From: Cymbidium sinense
Lineage: Eukaryota > Streptophyta > Magnoliopsida > Asparagales > Orchidaceae
Reading direction: 5' to 3'
Assembly: GCA_021442155.1 (NCBI GenBank)
Contig: CM038214.1
Location: forward strand, 51,094,703-51,158,702
DNA: 64,000 nucleotides
This document shows, piece after piece, positions 12,180 to 24,879 of the stretch. A program made the translations under genes and the position numbers. The notes under the pieces are model-generated. The model was not told where the DNA came from, did no database searches, and saw only the letters and a list, made by a program, of their open reading frames with translations. The stretch's first letter is position 1. Every line of letters starts with the position of its first letter.

Positions 12180-13680
12180 AATGTATTTGTTTGCCAAGCA
12201 AAGAGATAGGAAAAGTAAAGACCTAGTTCAAGTGAGGTGTATTAAGGATGAAAATAATAAAGTGCTTTTCTTAGAAAAGGATATTGAAAATAGGTGGTTG
12301 AGATGTTTTGATAAACTTTTCAATGAAGGACCTCAAAGTAGATTGATTTTAGCAACCTTAATACCCTAAATAAAAATAGAGAATTTTTTTTATTGTCGTA
12401 TTAGTAAATCTGAAGTTAGAGAAGCTTTAAAGAAAATGAAATGTGGAAAAATAGTAGGACATGATGATATTCCAATAGAAGTGTGGAAATGTTTAGGAGA
12501 TCAAGAAATTTCTTAGCTTACAAATCTTTTTAATGTTATTTTGAAGGCTAAAGAGATGCTAAATGAGTGGAGGAAGAGTTTGTTGGTTCCTATATTTAAG
12601 AATAAAGGTGATGCACAAGAGTGTGCAAATCATAGAGGAATTAAGTTAATGTGTCATACATTAAAATAATGGGAGAGAGTAATTGAGCATAGGTTACAAT
12701 GTGATATAAAAGTTTCTCAAGTTTGGTTTCATGCCAAGTAGATTTACTATGGATGTTATACATTTGTTAAGAGGTTTGATGGAGAAGTATAGAAAGTAAG
12801 GAGGATCTACATATGATATTTATTGATTTAGAAAAGCTTTTAATAAAGTTTCAAGAGATGTTCTTTGAGAGTTCTAGAATAGAAAGGAGTTAATATGGTT
12901 ATATTCAAGTCATTAAGGATATGTATACTAGAGCTATTACTTATGTCCAAACACAAGGAGGATTGACAAAATATTTTCCTATTTCAGTTGGATTACATCA
13001 AGGATCAACATTAAGCCCTTATCCTTTTACTTTAGTTATGGATGTTCTTACTAGGCATTTACAGGAAGATGTACCTTGGTATATGCTTTTTGCTGATGAC
13101 ATTCTTCTTATTGATAAGACTAGAGAGGGAGTCCAAGAGAAAATTGAATTATGGAGGTCAACATTAGAGTCTAAAGGTTTTCATTTAAGTAGATCTAAAA
13201 TTGAATATGTGGAGTGTAATTTTAGTTGTAGAAGTTCTAGTGGTAGTGTTGTGACATTAGGTGAACAAGTCATTAATAAGAGTGAGCGATTCAGATATTT
13301 AGGCTCTATTGTTCAAAATGATGGTGACATAGATGGAGATGTTATTAGTAGAATTCAAGCTGGATGGTTCAAGTGGAGGAATGCATTTGGCTATTGTGTT
13401 ATAGAAAAGTTCCACTTAAACTTAAGGGAAAATTTTATAAGATGTTGGTAAGGCCTGTAATGACTTATGGTGCAGAATGTTGGCCAATAAAAGAGAAGCA
13501 TAAGACTAAATTAAGTGTTACAGAGATGAGGATGCTCAGGTGGATGAGTGGCTTTACTCTTAGAGATAAAATGTGAAATGAGTATGTTCAGGAAAAAGTT
13601 GGAGTAGCTCCAGTGGTAGATAAGATTAGAGAGAATTGCCTTAGATGGTTTGGCCACATAAAGCGTCGGCCGTCCGATGA
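12180..13680 (+). pseudogene. RTE reverse transcriptase (broken)
   Basis: Early RT motifs lie at about 12410-12660 (LKKMKCGK, DDIPIEVWK, SLLVPIFKNKGD, CANHRGIKLM), interrupted by in-frame stops near 12514 and 12666. A scrambled stretch follows at 12,700-12,910. The longest open part (12921-13451) holds GLHQGSTLSPY and the catalytic box as FADD. The C-terminal region (GAECWP, MRMLRWMSG, then RWFGHIKRR) runs to about 13680 with a frameshift near 13,440 and a stop near 13,575. In the family this enzyme copies the element RNA at the nicked target. Here it cannot be made. Confidence 0.82.
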
Positions 13681-13883
13681 CGATTAGGAGAGTAGATGCA
13701 TTGGATTTGACTTATGTTAAGAAAGATAGAGGCATACCTAAAAAGGCCTGGTTAAGATGTATAAAAAAAGACTTTAGTATACTTGAACTAAATGAGAATT
13801 TGACACATAATAGGACATAGTGGAGATGAAGGATTCATATAGCCGACCCCACATAGTGGGATAAAGGCTTGTTGTTGTTATTG

Positions 13884-13902
13884 TATTTTTATTTTATGTT
13901 TA
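13884..13902 (+). repeat. Right target-site duplication of RTE LINE
   Basis: TATTTTTATTTTATGTTTA is the partner of 11047-11065 with one mismatch. It follows the TTG-rich tail directly, and the satellite word order then continues. Confidence 0.7.
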
Positions 13903-16900
13903 GGATTTTTTTAGCTTAGGGTTTATGTTTTATTTTTTTATTTACTTTTAGATTTTATTTTTAGGTTTATTTTTTAGGCTAAGTTTATTTTATTTTATTT
14001 TAGGTTTAGGGTTTAGGGTTTAGATTTAGGGTTCTACTTAGGATTTTTTTAAGTTAAAGCAGGTTTAGGTTTATTTAGTTTATTTTATATTTTTATTTAG
14101 GTTTATATTTTATTTTTATTTAGTTTACTTTATTTATTTTATGTTTATTTATTTTGATTTAGGTTTTTTATTATAGTTTATTTTTTAGGTTTAGGTTTAG
14201 GTTTATGTTTATTTTTTACTTTAGTTTTATTTTTATTTTATTTTTTAGGTTTAGGATTTATTTCTAATTTTTATGTTCAGGTTTATGTTTTTATTTTATT
14301 TTTTAGGTTTAGGTTTTAAGTTTTTATTTTAGGTTTATTTTTATGTTTTATTTTATAGTTTAAGTTTAGGTTTATTTTTAGTTTATTTTATTTTATTTAG
14401 TTTAAGGTTTAGGTGCAGTTTATTTTAGGTTTAGGTGTTGGTTTTTTTTTTTTTAGTTTAGGTTTAGATTTATTTTATTTTCCTTTTAGGTTTAGGTTTT
14501 TTTTAGTTTAGGGTTTAGGTTTTATTTTTAATTTATTTTTATGCTTTATTTTTAGTTTTAATCTTCAGGTTTAGAATTTTATTTAGTTCATAATTTATTT
14601 TATTTTAGGTTTAATTTATTTCAGTGTTTAGGGTATAGGGTTAGTTTAGGGTTTAGGGTTTATTTTAGAGATTAGGGTTTAGGTTTTTTTAAATTAAGTT
14701 AATCGGTAGGTTTAGGTTTATTTAGTTTATTATTTATTTATTTTACTTTATTTTATTTTTTATTTTATTTAGGTTTATTTTTCATTTTTATTTAGTTTAG
14801 TTTATTAATTTTAGATTTATTTATTTTAGTTTAAGTTTTTTTATTTTAGTTTACATTAAAGGTTTAGGTTTAAGTTTATGTTTATTTTCTAGTTTAGTTT
14901 TATTTTTATTTTATTTTGTATGTTTAGATTTTCATTTTTTTTAGGTTTAGGTTTAGATTTTTATTCTATTTTTTAAGTTTAGGTATTTTATTTTATTTTA
15001 GGTTTATTTTATTTTATTTTTCCCTTAGATTTTATTTTATTTAGGTTCTTTTTACTTTTAGGTTTATTTTATTTTTTAGTTTAGTTTAGGATTTTATTTA
15101 ATTTATTTTAATTTAGTTTTTTATTTTAATTTTGTTTAGGTTTAAGTTTAAGTTTTAGTTTAAGTTTTTAATTACTTATTTTTATTTTATTTTTTAGGTT
15201 TAGGCTTATGTCTATGTTTATTTTTTAGTTTTGTTTTATTTTTATTTTATTTTTTATGTTTAGGTTTTATTTTAAATTTTTAGGTTTAGATTGAGGTTTT
15301 TATTATATTTTTTTAGGTTTAGGTTTAGGGTTTATATTTTAGGTTTATTTTTAGGTTTAATTTTTTGTTTATGTTTAAGTTTTTTAGCTTATTTTATTTT
15401 ATTTAGTTTAAAGTTTAGGTTTAGTTTATTTTAGCTTTAGGTGTAGGTTTTGTTTATTTTAGTTTAGTTTATTTAGTTTAGGATTAGTTTTTTATTTTAT
15501 TTATTTGATTTCTATTTTTGGTTTAGGTTTTTTTTTTAATTTAGGGATTATGTTTTATTTTTTATTCACTTTTAGGTTTTATTTTTAGGTTTATTTTGTA
15601 GTTTTAAGTTTTTATTTAGTTTTTATTTAATTTAAGTTTAAGTTTAGGGTTTAGGATTTAGGGTTTAGGATATAATGTTTAGGGTTTATGGTATTTTTTA
15701 AAAAATTAAGTAAACCGGTAGGTTTAGGTTTATTTAGTTTATTTAGTTTATTTTAGATTTTTATTTAAGTTTCTATTTTTTTTATTTAGTTTAGTTTAGG
15801 ATTTGTATTATAGTTTTCTTTTTAGGATTAGGTTTAGGTTTATGTTTATTTTTTAGTTTAGTTTTACTTTTTTTTAATTTTTTTAGTTTAGGTTTTATTT
15901 CTAATTTTTGGTTTAGGTTTAGGTTTTTATTATCATTTTGTAGGTTTAAGTTTTAGGTTTTTTATTTTAGGTTTATTTTAGGTTTAATTTTTTAGTTGGT
16001 TTTAGTTTATTTTAGTTTATTTTATTTTTATTTAGTTTAGGTTTAGTTTATTCTAGGTTTAGGTGTAGGTTTTATTTATTTTAGTTTAGTTTATTTTAGT
16101 TTAGATTTAGGTTTATTTTATTTTTATTTTAGGTTAAGGGTTTTTTTTTGTTTAGGAAATAGGTTTTATTTTTTATATTTTTTTATTATTTTATTATTTT
16201 GGTTTATATTTATTTTATTTAGAGTTTATGGTTTAGGGTTAGGGTTTAGTGTTTAGGGTTTAGGGTTCAAGGTTTAGTGTTGTAGTTTTAGGATTTAGTG
16301 TTTTTTTAAATTAAGTAAACCGATAGGTTTAGGTTTATTTAGTTTATTTTTTATTTATTTTAGTTTATTTTATTTTATATTTTTATTTAGGTTTATTTTA
16401 TATTTTTATTTAGTTTAGTTTATTTATTTAAAGTTTATTTGTTTAAATTTAGTTCATTTTATTTTAGTTCACTTTTAAGGTTTAGGTTTAGGTTTATGTT
16501 TATTTTTTAGTTTAGTTTTATTTTTACTTTATTTTTTAGGTTTAAGTTATATTTTTTATTTTTAGGTTTAGGTTTAGATTTTTAGGTTTAAGTTTAGGTT
16601 TTACTTTTAGTTTATTTTATTTTATTTAGCTTAGGATTTATGTTTAGTTTATTTTAGGTTTAGGTTTAAGTTTTATTTATTTTAGTTTAGTTTATTTTAG
16701 TATAGGCTTAGTTTATTTTATTTTATCTATTTTAGGTTGAGGTTTTTTTTAGTTTAGGGTTTAGGTTTTATTTCTTATTTACTTATTTGTTATTTTTAGG
16801 TTTATTTTTTATGTAGTCTTTTATTTAGTTTTTATTTTATTTTAATTTAGGTTTAATTTATTTTTATTTTACAATTAGGTTTTATTTTATTTAGGTTTTT

Positions 16901-19892
16901 TAGTTTAAGGTTTCTTTTATTTTTTAGTTTAGTATCAGTTTTTATTTTATTTTTAGTTTTTATTTTTTATTTTATTTTATTTTTTTGTTTAGGTTTAATT
17001 TTAGTTTTTATTTTTTATTTTATTTTGTTTTTTTAGGTTTAGGTTTAGGTTTAAGTTTTAGTTTAGGTTTTTATTTTTATTTTATTGACGTTAGGTTCAT
17101 TTATTTATTTTGTTTTTATGTTTTATTTAGTTTAGGTTTAAGTTTATAGGTTTTTAGGGTTTAGGTATAGGGTTGTAGGTTTTAGGGTTTAGGGCTTAGG
17201 GTTTAGGATTTTAAGGTTTAGGGTTTAGGATTTAGGGTTTAGGGTTTTGGGTTAAAGTTTTATATATTTTAGTTTAGTTAATTTTAGTTTAGGTTTATGT
17301 TTATTTTATTTAGTTTATTTTATGTTTAAATTCTTTTTTTGGTTTAGGGTTTAGGTTTTATTTTTTTATTTATTTTTAGGTTTTATTTTTAGATTTATTT
17401 TATAAGTTTAGGTTTCTATTTAGTTTTTATTTTATTTTATTTTAGGTTTATTTTATTTTTATTTTATGTTTAGTTTTTATTTTATTTAGGTTTTTAATTT
17501 TTAGGTTTATTTTATTTTTTAGTTTAGTTTATGTTTTTATTTATTTTAGTTTTTATTTTTTTTTTTTTTTTTATTTTTAGGTGTTGGTTTAGGTTTAGGT
17601 TTTAGTTTAGGTTTTTATTTTAATTTAATTTTATTTATTTTATTTACATTTAGGTTATTTTATTTATTTTATTTTTAGGTTTGATTTAGTTTATATTTAG
17701 GTTTTTAGATTTTTAGGTTTTATGGTTTAGTGTTTAGGGTTTAGGGTTTAGGGTTTAGGGTTTGGGGTTTAGGGTTTAGGGTCTAGGGTTGTATGTTTTA
17801 GAATTTAGGGTTTAGGGTTTTTTTATTTTCTTTATTTAGTTTTTTATTTTTTTTATTTTTATTTAAATTAAGTAAACTAGTAGGTTTAGATTTCTTTAGA
17901 TTATTTAGATTATTTTGTATTTATTTTAGTTTATTTTATTTTTTATTTTTATTAAGGATTATTTTTTTTAGTTTTGTTTATTAATTTTAGATTTACTTAT
18001 TTTAGTTTAGGTTTTTTATTTTAGTTTTTTTTTTTAGGTTTAGGTGTATTTTTTTAGTTTAGGTTTTCTTATTTTTTTATTTTTAAGTTTTCATTTTATT
18101 TTTTATTTTTAGGTTTAGGTTTATGTTTTTATTTTATTTTTTTGTTTTAGGTTTTATTTTGATTTATTTTTAGGTTTTTTTTTTATTTTTGGTTTAGGTT
18201 TATTTTTAGTTTATCTTATTTTATTTAGTTTAGGTTTAGGTTTAGGTTTAGTTTATTTCAGGTTTAGGTTTAGGTTTCATTTATTTTAGCTTAGTATATT
18301 TTAGGTTTAGGTTTTTTTTAGTTTAGGGTTTAGGTTTTATTTTATATTTATTTTTAGGTTAATTTTTTTGGGTTAAGTTTTTATTTAGTTTTGTTTTATT
18401 ATATTTTAGGTTTAATTTATTTTTATTTTTGGTCTAGTTTTTATTTTATTTAGGTTTTAATTTTCTAGTCTAGTTCATGTTTTTATTTATTTTATTTTGG
18501 TTTAGTTTTTATTTTTTTATTTTATTTTTTTTTACGTGTAGGTTTAGGTTTCAGTTTTAATTTTATTTTATTTAGGATTAGGATTTTTAATTTATTTATT
18601 TTTAGGTTTTATTTAGTTTAGGTTTAGGTTTAGGATAAGTTTATTTGGTTTAGGTTTAGTTTTATTTATTTTAGTTTGTTTATTTTATTTTGGATTTAGG
18701 TTTTTTCTTTAGTTTAGGGTTTAGGTTTTATTTTTATTTATTAGTAGGTTTATTTGTAGGTTTAAGTTTTATTTAGTTTATTTTATTTTAGGTTTTTATT
18801 TTATTTTGGTTTAGTTTTTATTTTATTTATGTTATTTTTTTAGTATAGTTTAGGTTTTATTTATTTTATTTTAGTTTAGTTTTTATTTTTTATTTTATTT
18901 TCTTTTTAGGTGTGGATTTTGGTTTTTGTTTTAATTTTATTTTATTTTTGTTTAGGTTTATTTATTTATTTTATTTTTAGGTTTTATTTAATTTAGAGTT
19001 TAGGGTTTTGGGATTTAGGGTTTAGGGTTTAGGGTTTAGGTTTTGTTTATTTAAGTTTAGCTTATTTTAGCTTAGTTTATTTTAGTTTAGGTTTATGTTT
19101 ATGTTTATTTTGTTTATTTTAGGTTTAAGTTTTTTTTGAGGGTTAGTTTTAATTTTTTATTTATTTTAGGTTTTATTTTAGGTTTATTTTTAGGTTTATG
19201 TTATTATTTAGTTTTATTTTATTTTATTTTAGGTTTTAATTTTATTTTTGTTTAGTTTTATTTTATTTTTTTTTATTTTAGGTTTATTTTATTTTTTAGT
19301 TTAGTTGGGTTTTATTTATTTTATTTTAGTTTAGTTTTTTTTTTATTTTAGGTTAGGTTTAGGTTTAGGTTTAGGTTTTATTTTATTTTATTATTTTATT
19401 TTATTTATTTTAATTTTTTTTTATGTTTTATTTAGTTTAGTTTAGGGTTTTAGGTTTTTTTAGTTTAGGTTTAAGTTTAGGGTTTAGGGTTTAGGTTTAG
19501 GGTTTAGGGTTTTAGTTTAGGGTTTAGGTTTACTTTAGGGTTTTGTTTTATTTAGGGTTTTATAGGTTTTTGGGAGAGATTAGTGAGGTTATGAGGTTTA
19601 GTTTTGGGTTTTTTGGAGGTTTAGGTTTAGTTTAGAGTTTAAGTTTAGGTTTGGTTTAGGGTTTAGGTTTAGGGTTTATTTAGGTTTAGGTTTAGTAGGG
19701 TTTAGTTTAAAATTTTTAGGTTTAGTTTGGTGGTTTAGGTTTAGGCTTAGATTAAGGTTATTTTTTAGTTTAGGTTTGATTTTTGGGTTTAGGTTTTAGG
19801 TTTAGGTTTTTTAGGGTTTAGGGTTCTTTGTTAGTTTAGGTTTAGGGGGTTTTAGTTAGGTAGTTTAGGAGGTTTTGGGTTTAGGGTTTAGG
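13903..19892 (+). repeat. Telomere-like composite satellite, block D
   Basis: A long stretch of T-rich units without a gene fragment. Landmarks are at about 14050, 14690, 15700, 16308 and 17863. The spacing of 608-640 bp for some pairs and about 1.0 kb for another shows two size classes. TTTAGGG blocks are short (about 14000-14040, 14625-14690, 15640-15690, 16210-16300, 17150-17260, 17700-17825, 18990-19050) until 19445-19890, which is a richer and more irregular G/T block. No gene is seen. Confidence 0.9.
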
Positions 19893-19905
19893 TTTTTTTT
19901 TTTTT
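19893..19905 (-). other. Poly(A) tail of L1 LINE
   Basis: Thirteen T in a row on + directly precede the non-telomeric sequence GAAAAGTTAG. On the element's strand this is the 3' poly(A) that marks target-primed reverse transcription. Confidence 0.75.
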
Positions 19906-21900
19906 GAAAAGTTAGAATTTTACCAAAAGGAAAAGATATAATGTCCTTAAAAGTGATAAAGCTCAAAATTCTACCACTGATAGAGCTACAAGAAACCTAA
20001 AGAGATAAACCCTAAAGAGTACATTAGAAGAGTACATTAGAAGAAGAAAAGAAAACAAAAGAGCAAAAACAATAACTAAAAAGGATGAGAGCAAAATGAC
20101 ACAAAGTAAAATAAAACAAAGCATGAAAATAGAAAAAGGATGAGTCAGCAGCAGTTCATGATTGTTTTGAGAAAGCAAGATAAGCAAGCTCCATAGCAAC
20201 AGCAGTAGGGATGACCGAGAAATGACCAGGCCTATGGTAAAGTTCCAACCTATGAAAGAATTCTGCAAAAAACACTACCAAAGCAAAAGTCATATCTAAA
20301 AGGATAAGGATAAAGAGAGCAAAAGGAGAGAGCTGAGAAAGAAAAGGCTCATGCTCAGTTAAGATCATCTCAATGGGCAACAATACATATGAGCATCCAA
20401 ACTTCATAAGAATGGTTACAGTCACATGTAAAGCTACCAACTAAAGAGGGGAGGTGAGTAACATCAAATCCATCATAGCCAGCATACCTGATACCTGTAA
20501 CCATCCAAGGTAAGCAATCCATAGTGATACAGTCATGCACCTAAAAAAATAAAGAAAATAACTAGCCAGTAGCCATTCAACAGCCAACCCACCAACTAAA
20601 ACCCACAATAGGTCAATCACATAAAGCTAGCAACCCAGAAGTTATAGTAAGATCATTGGCCAAGCTAATGGAACCAAGCAGTAACACCACCAAAACCACC
20701 ACCAGCATACCTGAACAAGGCAACAACCAAGGCCAGCACACATAAAAGGAAGCCAAAGGAAGCCACCAACCACCAGAAACCAAAATCCCAATTTAGAAGG
20801 ATCAACAAAGGTTCGGCCAGCACAGCAAAAGGCTACAACAACTTGGCCTAGAAGAAGAAGAAAAAAACCAACAAAGAGAAAGGCAGCCAACCAAGATTCT
20901 AAAGACAACTAAAAGTCCTCCCACCAAAGCAGCTAAGTAAAACATCCATAAGGCAACCACCAGAGAATAGCCCATCATTAGTAACCAACAAAAGAAAGAT
21001 CCCCATTAGCCAAGGAAAAGTAGAAAAACTAGTGAAGCACCACACAATAGTAAAACAACTAACCAATCTAGCCAGCCAACATAACCTCCTAGCCAACCAC
21101 CACAGCAGTACAAAACCCAAGTCAATGTAAAGACCAATAGCAGCCATCAAGCCAAAATCACCCAAGACAGCCAGGAAAATAACACCCACCAAAATCCAAC
21201 AAACATCCAACCTAGAACAATAACCAAACCCAAAGCTGCTGCAGCCAAGAGAGGAAGGCTAAAATAAGAGGAGGACAAAACCAAAACAAAAAGAAACAAA
21301 ATAGAATCAGTGAAACAACCACCAATTCCTAGTCAACAAGATAGAGAAAGTAACAGCCAAACAAAAACCTCCATAATTCCAAAATGAAGCCAGAGCTAAA
21401 TGACCAACAGTCCCCTAGATATGTCACCAACAGAAAAGGAAAAAATAGCCAAAACAGCCAACTAGCTAGCCAACCTAACCAGCCAACATTGTTTGTCAAC
21501 CCAGCCAACAAAACCACTCATTCAACCACCATAATAGTAGATCCAAAACAAGTAATTGAGGAACTAACCCTGAAATGAGGTAAAGCCCATACAAGAGGAA
21601 AAGACAATAGCAGACAAAGCCACAACCCAATAGGAGGTTATCAAAAATAGTCAAGGAAAAATGTGGTAAAACCCAAATGCATAGAAATACAAGGCCAAAA
21701 AAATCAAATCAACCCATATTGCAATGACAATAACCACCAGGGAGCAAACACTAGGCCAACCCAAAAGTAAAAGGTCAAAAGTAACAACCAGCTCCGACCA
21801 AAGAGTGAAATTAAGCAAATAACCACAACCCAAAGAGGGTTTAACAAAGGGAAAACAAAAGCAAAGGCTCAAAAAAAACAACAGAAACCAAGCCAAGAAA
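19906..21900 (-). other. L1 LINE 3' untranslated region
   Basis: About 2 kb lies between the ORF2 stop and the poly(A). On minus it is rich in GGTTGGCTGG-type words, which translate into long but meaningless Trp/Leu/Phe-rich open frames in several frames. I see no domain. It has no T-rich satellite character, so it belongs to the LINE. Its length is unusual for an L1 3' UTR and might include an unrecognised inserted piece. Confidence 0.6.
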
Positions 21901-22590
21901 TTATAATCTAAGATAAGGCAATCCAGTATTATCCAGATTAACCAAGCCTCTTAATAGTTTAGGCAACATTTGGTTGTCCAATAAAGTGAACTTAGTTAAC
22001 TTGGCTCCTAAATTAGCCAAGAAATCAGCACAAGCATTACCTTCACAAAGGATGTGGGAAATTTTAAAACTTGAGAAAGAAGATTTTTTGTATGATTAAA
22101 AAGATAAAATAATTCAGCATTCCCATTTCTATTGGAATTAAGCATGTCAAGAAGCAAGAGAGCATCAACTTTAATCCAGATGTTGAGAAAACCTTTATTC
22201 AAACAAGTTTCAATAATTTTATTAATAGCCATAAGCTCAACAAAAATATAGAACAAGCTTTGAGATGATAGGCAAAAGCACAAATGATAGTACCTTTAGA
22301 ATCCATAAGGTTACCACCACAACCACATTTATTGGAAGCTACAGAAGCATCAGTATTCACTTTAATCAAGTTATCTTTAGGGTTGATCCAATAAATAATC
22401 CTAGTACCTTTATGAGGGTCCAAGTCAGGCAGAATGAAACTGAATTTTTTAGCCACAAATTATAGCCTCTAAAATGAATGTTAAAAATAAGATTGGCATT
22501 AAAGAGAGCATGAATTTTTTCTTTAGTTTTAGTCAGGATCCTTTTATGGTTCATAGGAGTGCCACAATATTTAGCATCATTTCTATCCAT
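21901..22590 (-). pseudogene. L1 ORF2 C-terminal RNase H domain (frameshifted)
   Basis: On minus, a short linker (from about 22590) leads into INPKDNLIKVNTDASVASN, the start of a plant-LINE RNase H with the first catalytic Asp in NTDAS. It continues with a shifted ELMAINKIIETCLNKG segment and the VDALLLLDMLNSN segment. After another frameshift near 22,030-22,060 the frame reads GNACADFLANLGAKL and ends at a stop at 21901-21903. In the family RNase H removes the RNA strand of the hybrid. At least two frameshifts separate the pieces. A related fragment lies on + at 31,943-32,571. Confidence 0.8.
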
Positions 22591-22599
22591 CCAGATGAA

Positions 22600-23640
22600 C
22601 TAGATAAGGGTAATATCAATTAATACTTTTATATGACCTTTCACAATTTTTTTGAAACAAACTTCAAGAAGTTGATATAAAGAAAGAGAACCATGAAAAA
22701 AGTTGGTATTAAATAAGTCATCATACCAAAACCATTATTTAGAAGCAATAGCACCATTGAAAAAACCATGATTTACATTTTCAATATGAAAGCAACAATA
22801 ACATTTTGATGGTAAATGAAACCTTTAGTCCAGAGCAAAGATTCCTCAGGAATAATGTTATTCAAAATCCTCCAAGCTAAAATCGAATAGAAAATGGGAA
22901 TGATATTGTTCCAAAGTTTAATAAAGAAATTGGAGGGGTTCTGCTTAATCTAATAAAATTCCAAACCTCTTTAAGAACAAAATCACCATATAAGACAACT
23001 TAAAAAGAATTAGATCATATTTGTTAAAAGAATTGGCGATATTTCTAAAATTATTAAAAAGAGAAATAGGGATATAATTCTCAAGTTTACTTTCATTCCA
23101 ATTGTTATTAAGCCAAAAGAGTTAACTTTGATAGTAGTATAGGGTAGATAAAGGGTGTCAATGGAGCCATTACCAATCCAGTTGTCTTGCAAAAAGAAAG
23201 AAGTACCCGACTGAATACGCCAAGATATTAAGAATTATGCAACCCATTTAATGGAGCAAAGCCTTTTCCAAATTGGAGAGTCACCAACTTTATAAGAACA
23301 TATAAGAGGGTGTTTACCTTGGAAATATTTTTCCCATCATAAAATTAGCCCAAAGGCTATAATTCTTTCTAAAATACCACTAGAGCATATGAGAGAAAGT
23401 GGTGATAGCTTCATGAATAAGTTTGCAACCTAGAGCACCTTCACCCAAAGGACCACAACATTTATGCCAAGATGTCCAATGCATTCTTTTGGTAGAGTTA
23501 TTGGATCCCCAAAAATAGTTATTAAGCAAGCGATCAATTCTAATGAGAGTAGCATTAGTGGGGATAATAATTTGAATCAAATAAAGAGGCATTGAATTAA
23601 GAGTGCTTTTAAGAATAGTGAGCCTTCCACCAAAGGAAAG
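22600..23640 (-). pseudogene. L1 ORF2 post-RT and zinc-binding region (broken)
   Basis: Minus-strand pieces include a segment with LYLIQIIIPTNATLIRIDRL, NYFWG and HWTSWHKCC (23380-23592), and a later WIGNGSIDTL segment (about 23,130-23,190). They match the thumb/zf-RVT part that follows the RT in plant L1 elements. Stops and shifts separate them. No intact frame exists. Confidence 0.65.
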
Positions 23641-24700
23641 TAAATGGAATTCTTAAATGGAAATTTAATATAAAATTTTTTGAATTAACTTATCAAAGAG
23701 ATGGGATTGTTTCGGGCCTTTAAAGAGAGCAGCACCCAAGTACTTTTAGGTAAGTGTTGATGCTTAAAATTAGTAATATGTAGGATTTGATTGATTTTAT
23801 TATTGGAGATACGAGAGGAAGTGATAAAATAGCTTTTGTTATCATTGATAGAAAGGCCACTTTCTCTACCAAATCTACTTAGAAAATACTTGAGATGCTT
23901 GATATGATGAATTATAGCTTTACAAAAAATAATGAAATCATCTGCATAGCTTAAATGGGAAACATGAAGACCACCAAGAGTTCTGTAGTACATACTAGGA
24001 TTGTTAAAGAATAAATCATTGATGCTTCTAGATAAGTACTCAACAATGATAATAAATAAAGCAGGAGATAAAGGATCCCCTTGTCTTAATCCCTGGAAGA
24101 GGGAATGAAATCCAAGGCTTCCCCATTAAGCATTATCAAAACCATGCATTATTAATATAATTTTTAATAAGAAAAATAAATTTATCAGAAAATCTAAATA
24201 ACTTCAGAATATGGAAAGAAATGTTATCAAAGGCTTTGGTAATATCTAATTTGAAAAGAATGTTGCCACCTCTAGTCTTAGCATCAAGATCTTGAATTAA
24301 TTCTTGGGCCAATAAAATATTATTAGAAATAGATCTACCTTCAATAAAATATATTTGGTTGAGAGAGATAATTTTATTAAGTAAAGGACTAAGCCTGTTG
24401 GTTAGAATTTTGGAAATCAACTTACTGAAGAAGGTGCAAAGATGAATAGGTATTAAGGACTTTTGAAAGAATTGAGTAGTGAAAACCTCCGGACGAGCAA
24501 CATAATCTATATTCATGCTATTAAGGACTTGCAACATTTTCATCTTCATTAGGCATGATGGTAAGCAAATCATTATCATCATTAGTAATAATAGAAGGAA
24601 TCAAATGTGATTTAGAAATAGCTTCATAAGAGCAACTCTTACTAAGCATATTTCTAAAGTAATTAATAACTGATTCCATAATATCATTATTCTCCATAAT
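23641..24700 (-). pseudogene. L1 ORF2 reverse transcriptase (broken)
   Basis: The N-terminal RT part (24136-24582) has PIHLCTFFSKLISKILTNRL, an EGRSISNNILLAQELI segment and KLDITKAFDNISF, where the Asp in KLDI is catalytic. The C-terminal part (23685-23993) has HVSHLSYADDFIIFCKA with the YADD catalytic pair, then GLSINDNKS. A frame break lies between them (about 24,000-24,135; that stretch still reads GDPLSPALFIIIV-like wording on minus). In the family this polymerase copies LINE RNA into DNA. Here it is inactive. Confidence 0.85.
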
Positions 24701-24879
24701 CCAAACACCATTATCATCTTTAATTTTTAGAATATTATTTAGAGTTCTTTTTTGTTAACTAAAGCATGGTACTAACTAGTATTCCTATCACCATCCGCAA
24801 TATACTTACTAGCAGCTTTTTGGCACAAGTAAGTCTCTTCCATATTTTGAAGTTAACAAGTTTGCCGTTCACCTCAGTC

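Larger units (their letters stand above)
11066..13883 (+). mobile_element. RTE-clade non-LTR retrotransposon, slightly 5'-truncated, decayed
   Basis: The element reads on +: AP-type endonuclease, then reverse transcriptase with an FADD box, then a short 3' UTR ending in a block like GACCCCACATAGTGGGATAA and a TTG-rich tail (GGCTTGTTGTTGTTATTG). From family knowledge, this tail and the endonuclease wording (VQETKW, RNGVGVI, GGYGF) are those of plant RTE LINEs. It starts inside the endonuclease, so roughly the first two dozen residues are missing. Several stops and frameshifts (for example stops near 12514 and 12666) make it inactive. An 18/19 bp target duplication flanks it. It inserted into an already formed satellite. 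Confidence 0.88.

Noticed and set aside
19963..21896. Several 60-100 codon minus frames with many hydrophobic residues
   Set aside because: They overlap in different frames within the L1 3' UTR and show only Trp/Leu/Phe-rich sequence from GGTTGGCT words; no conserved order that would suggest membrane proteins.
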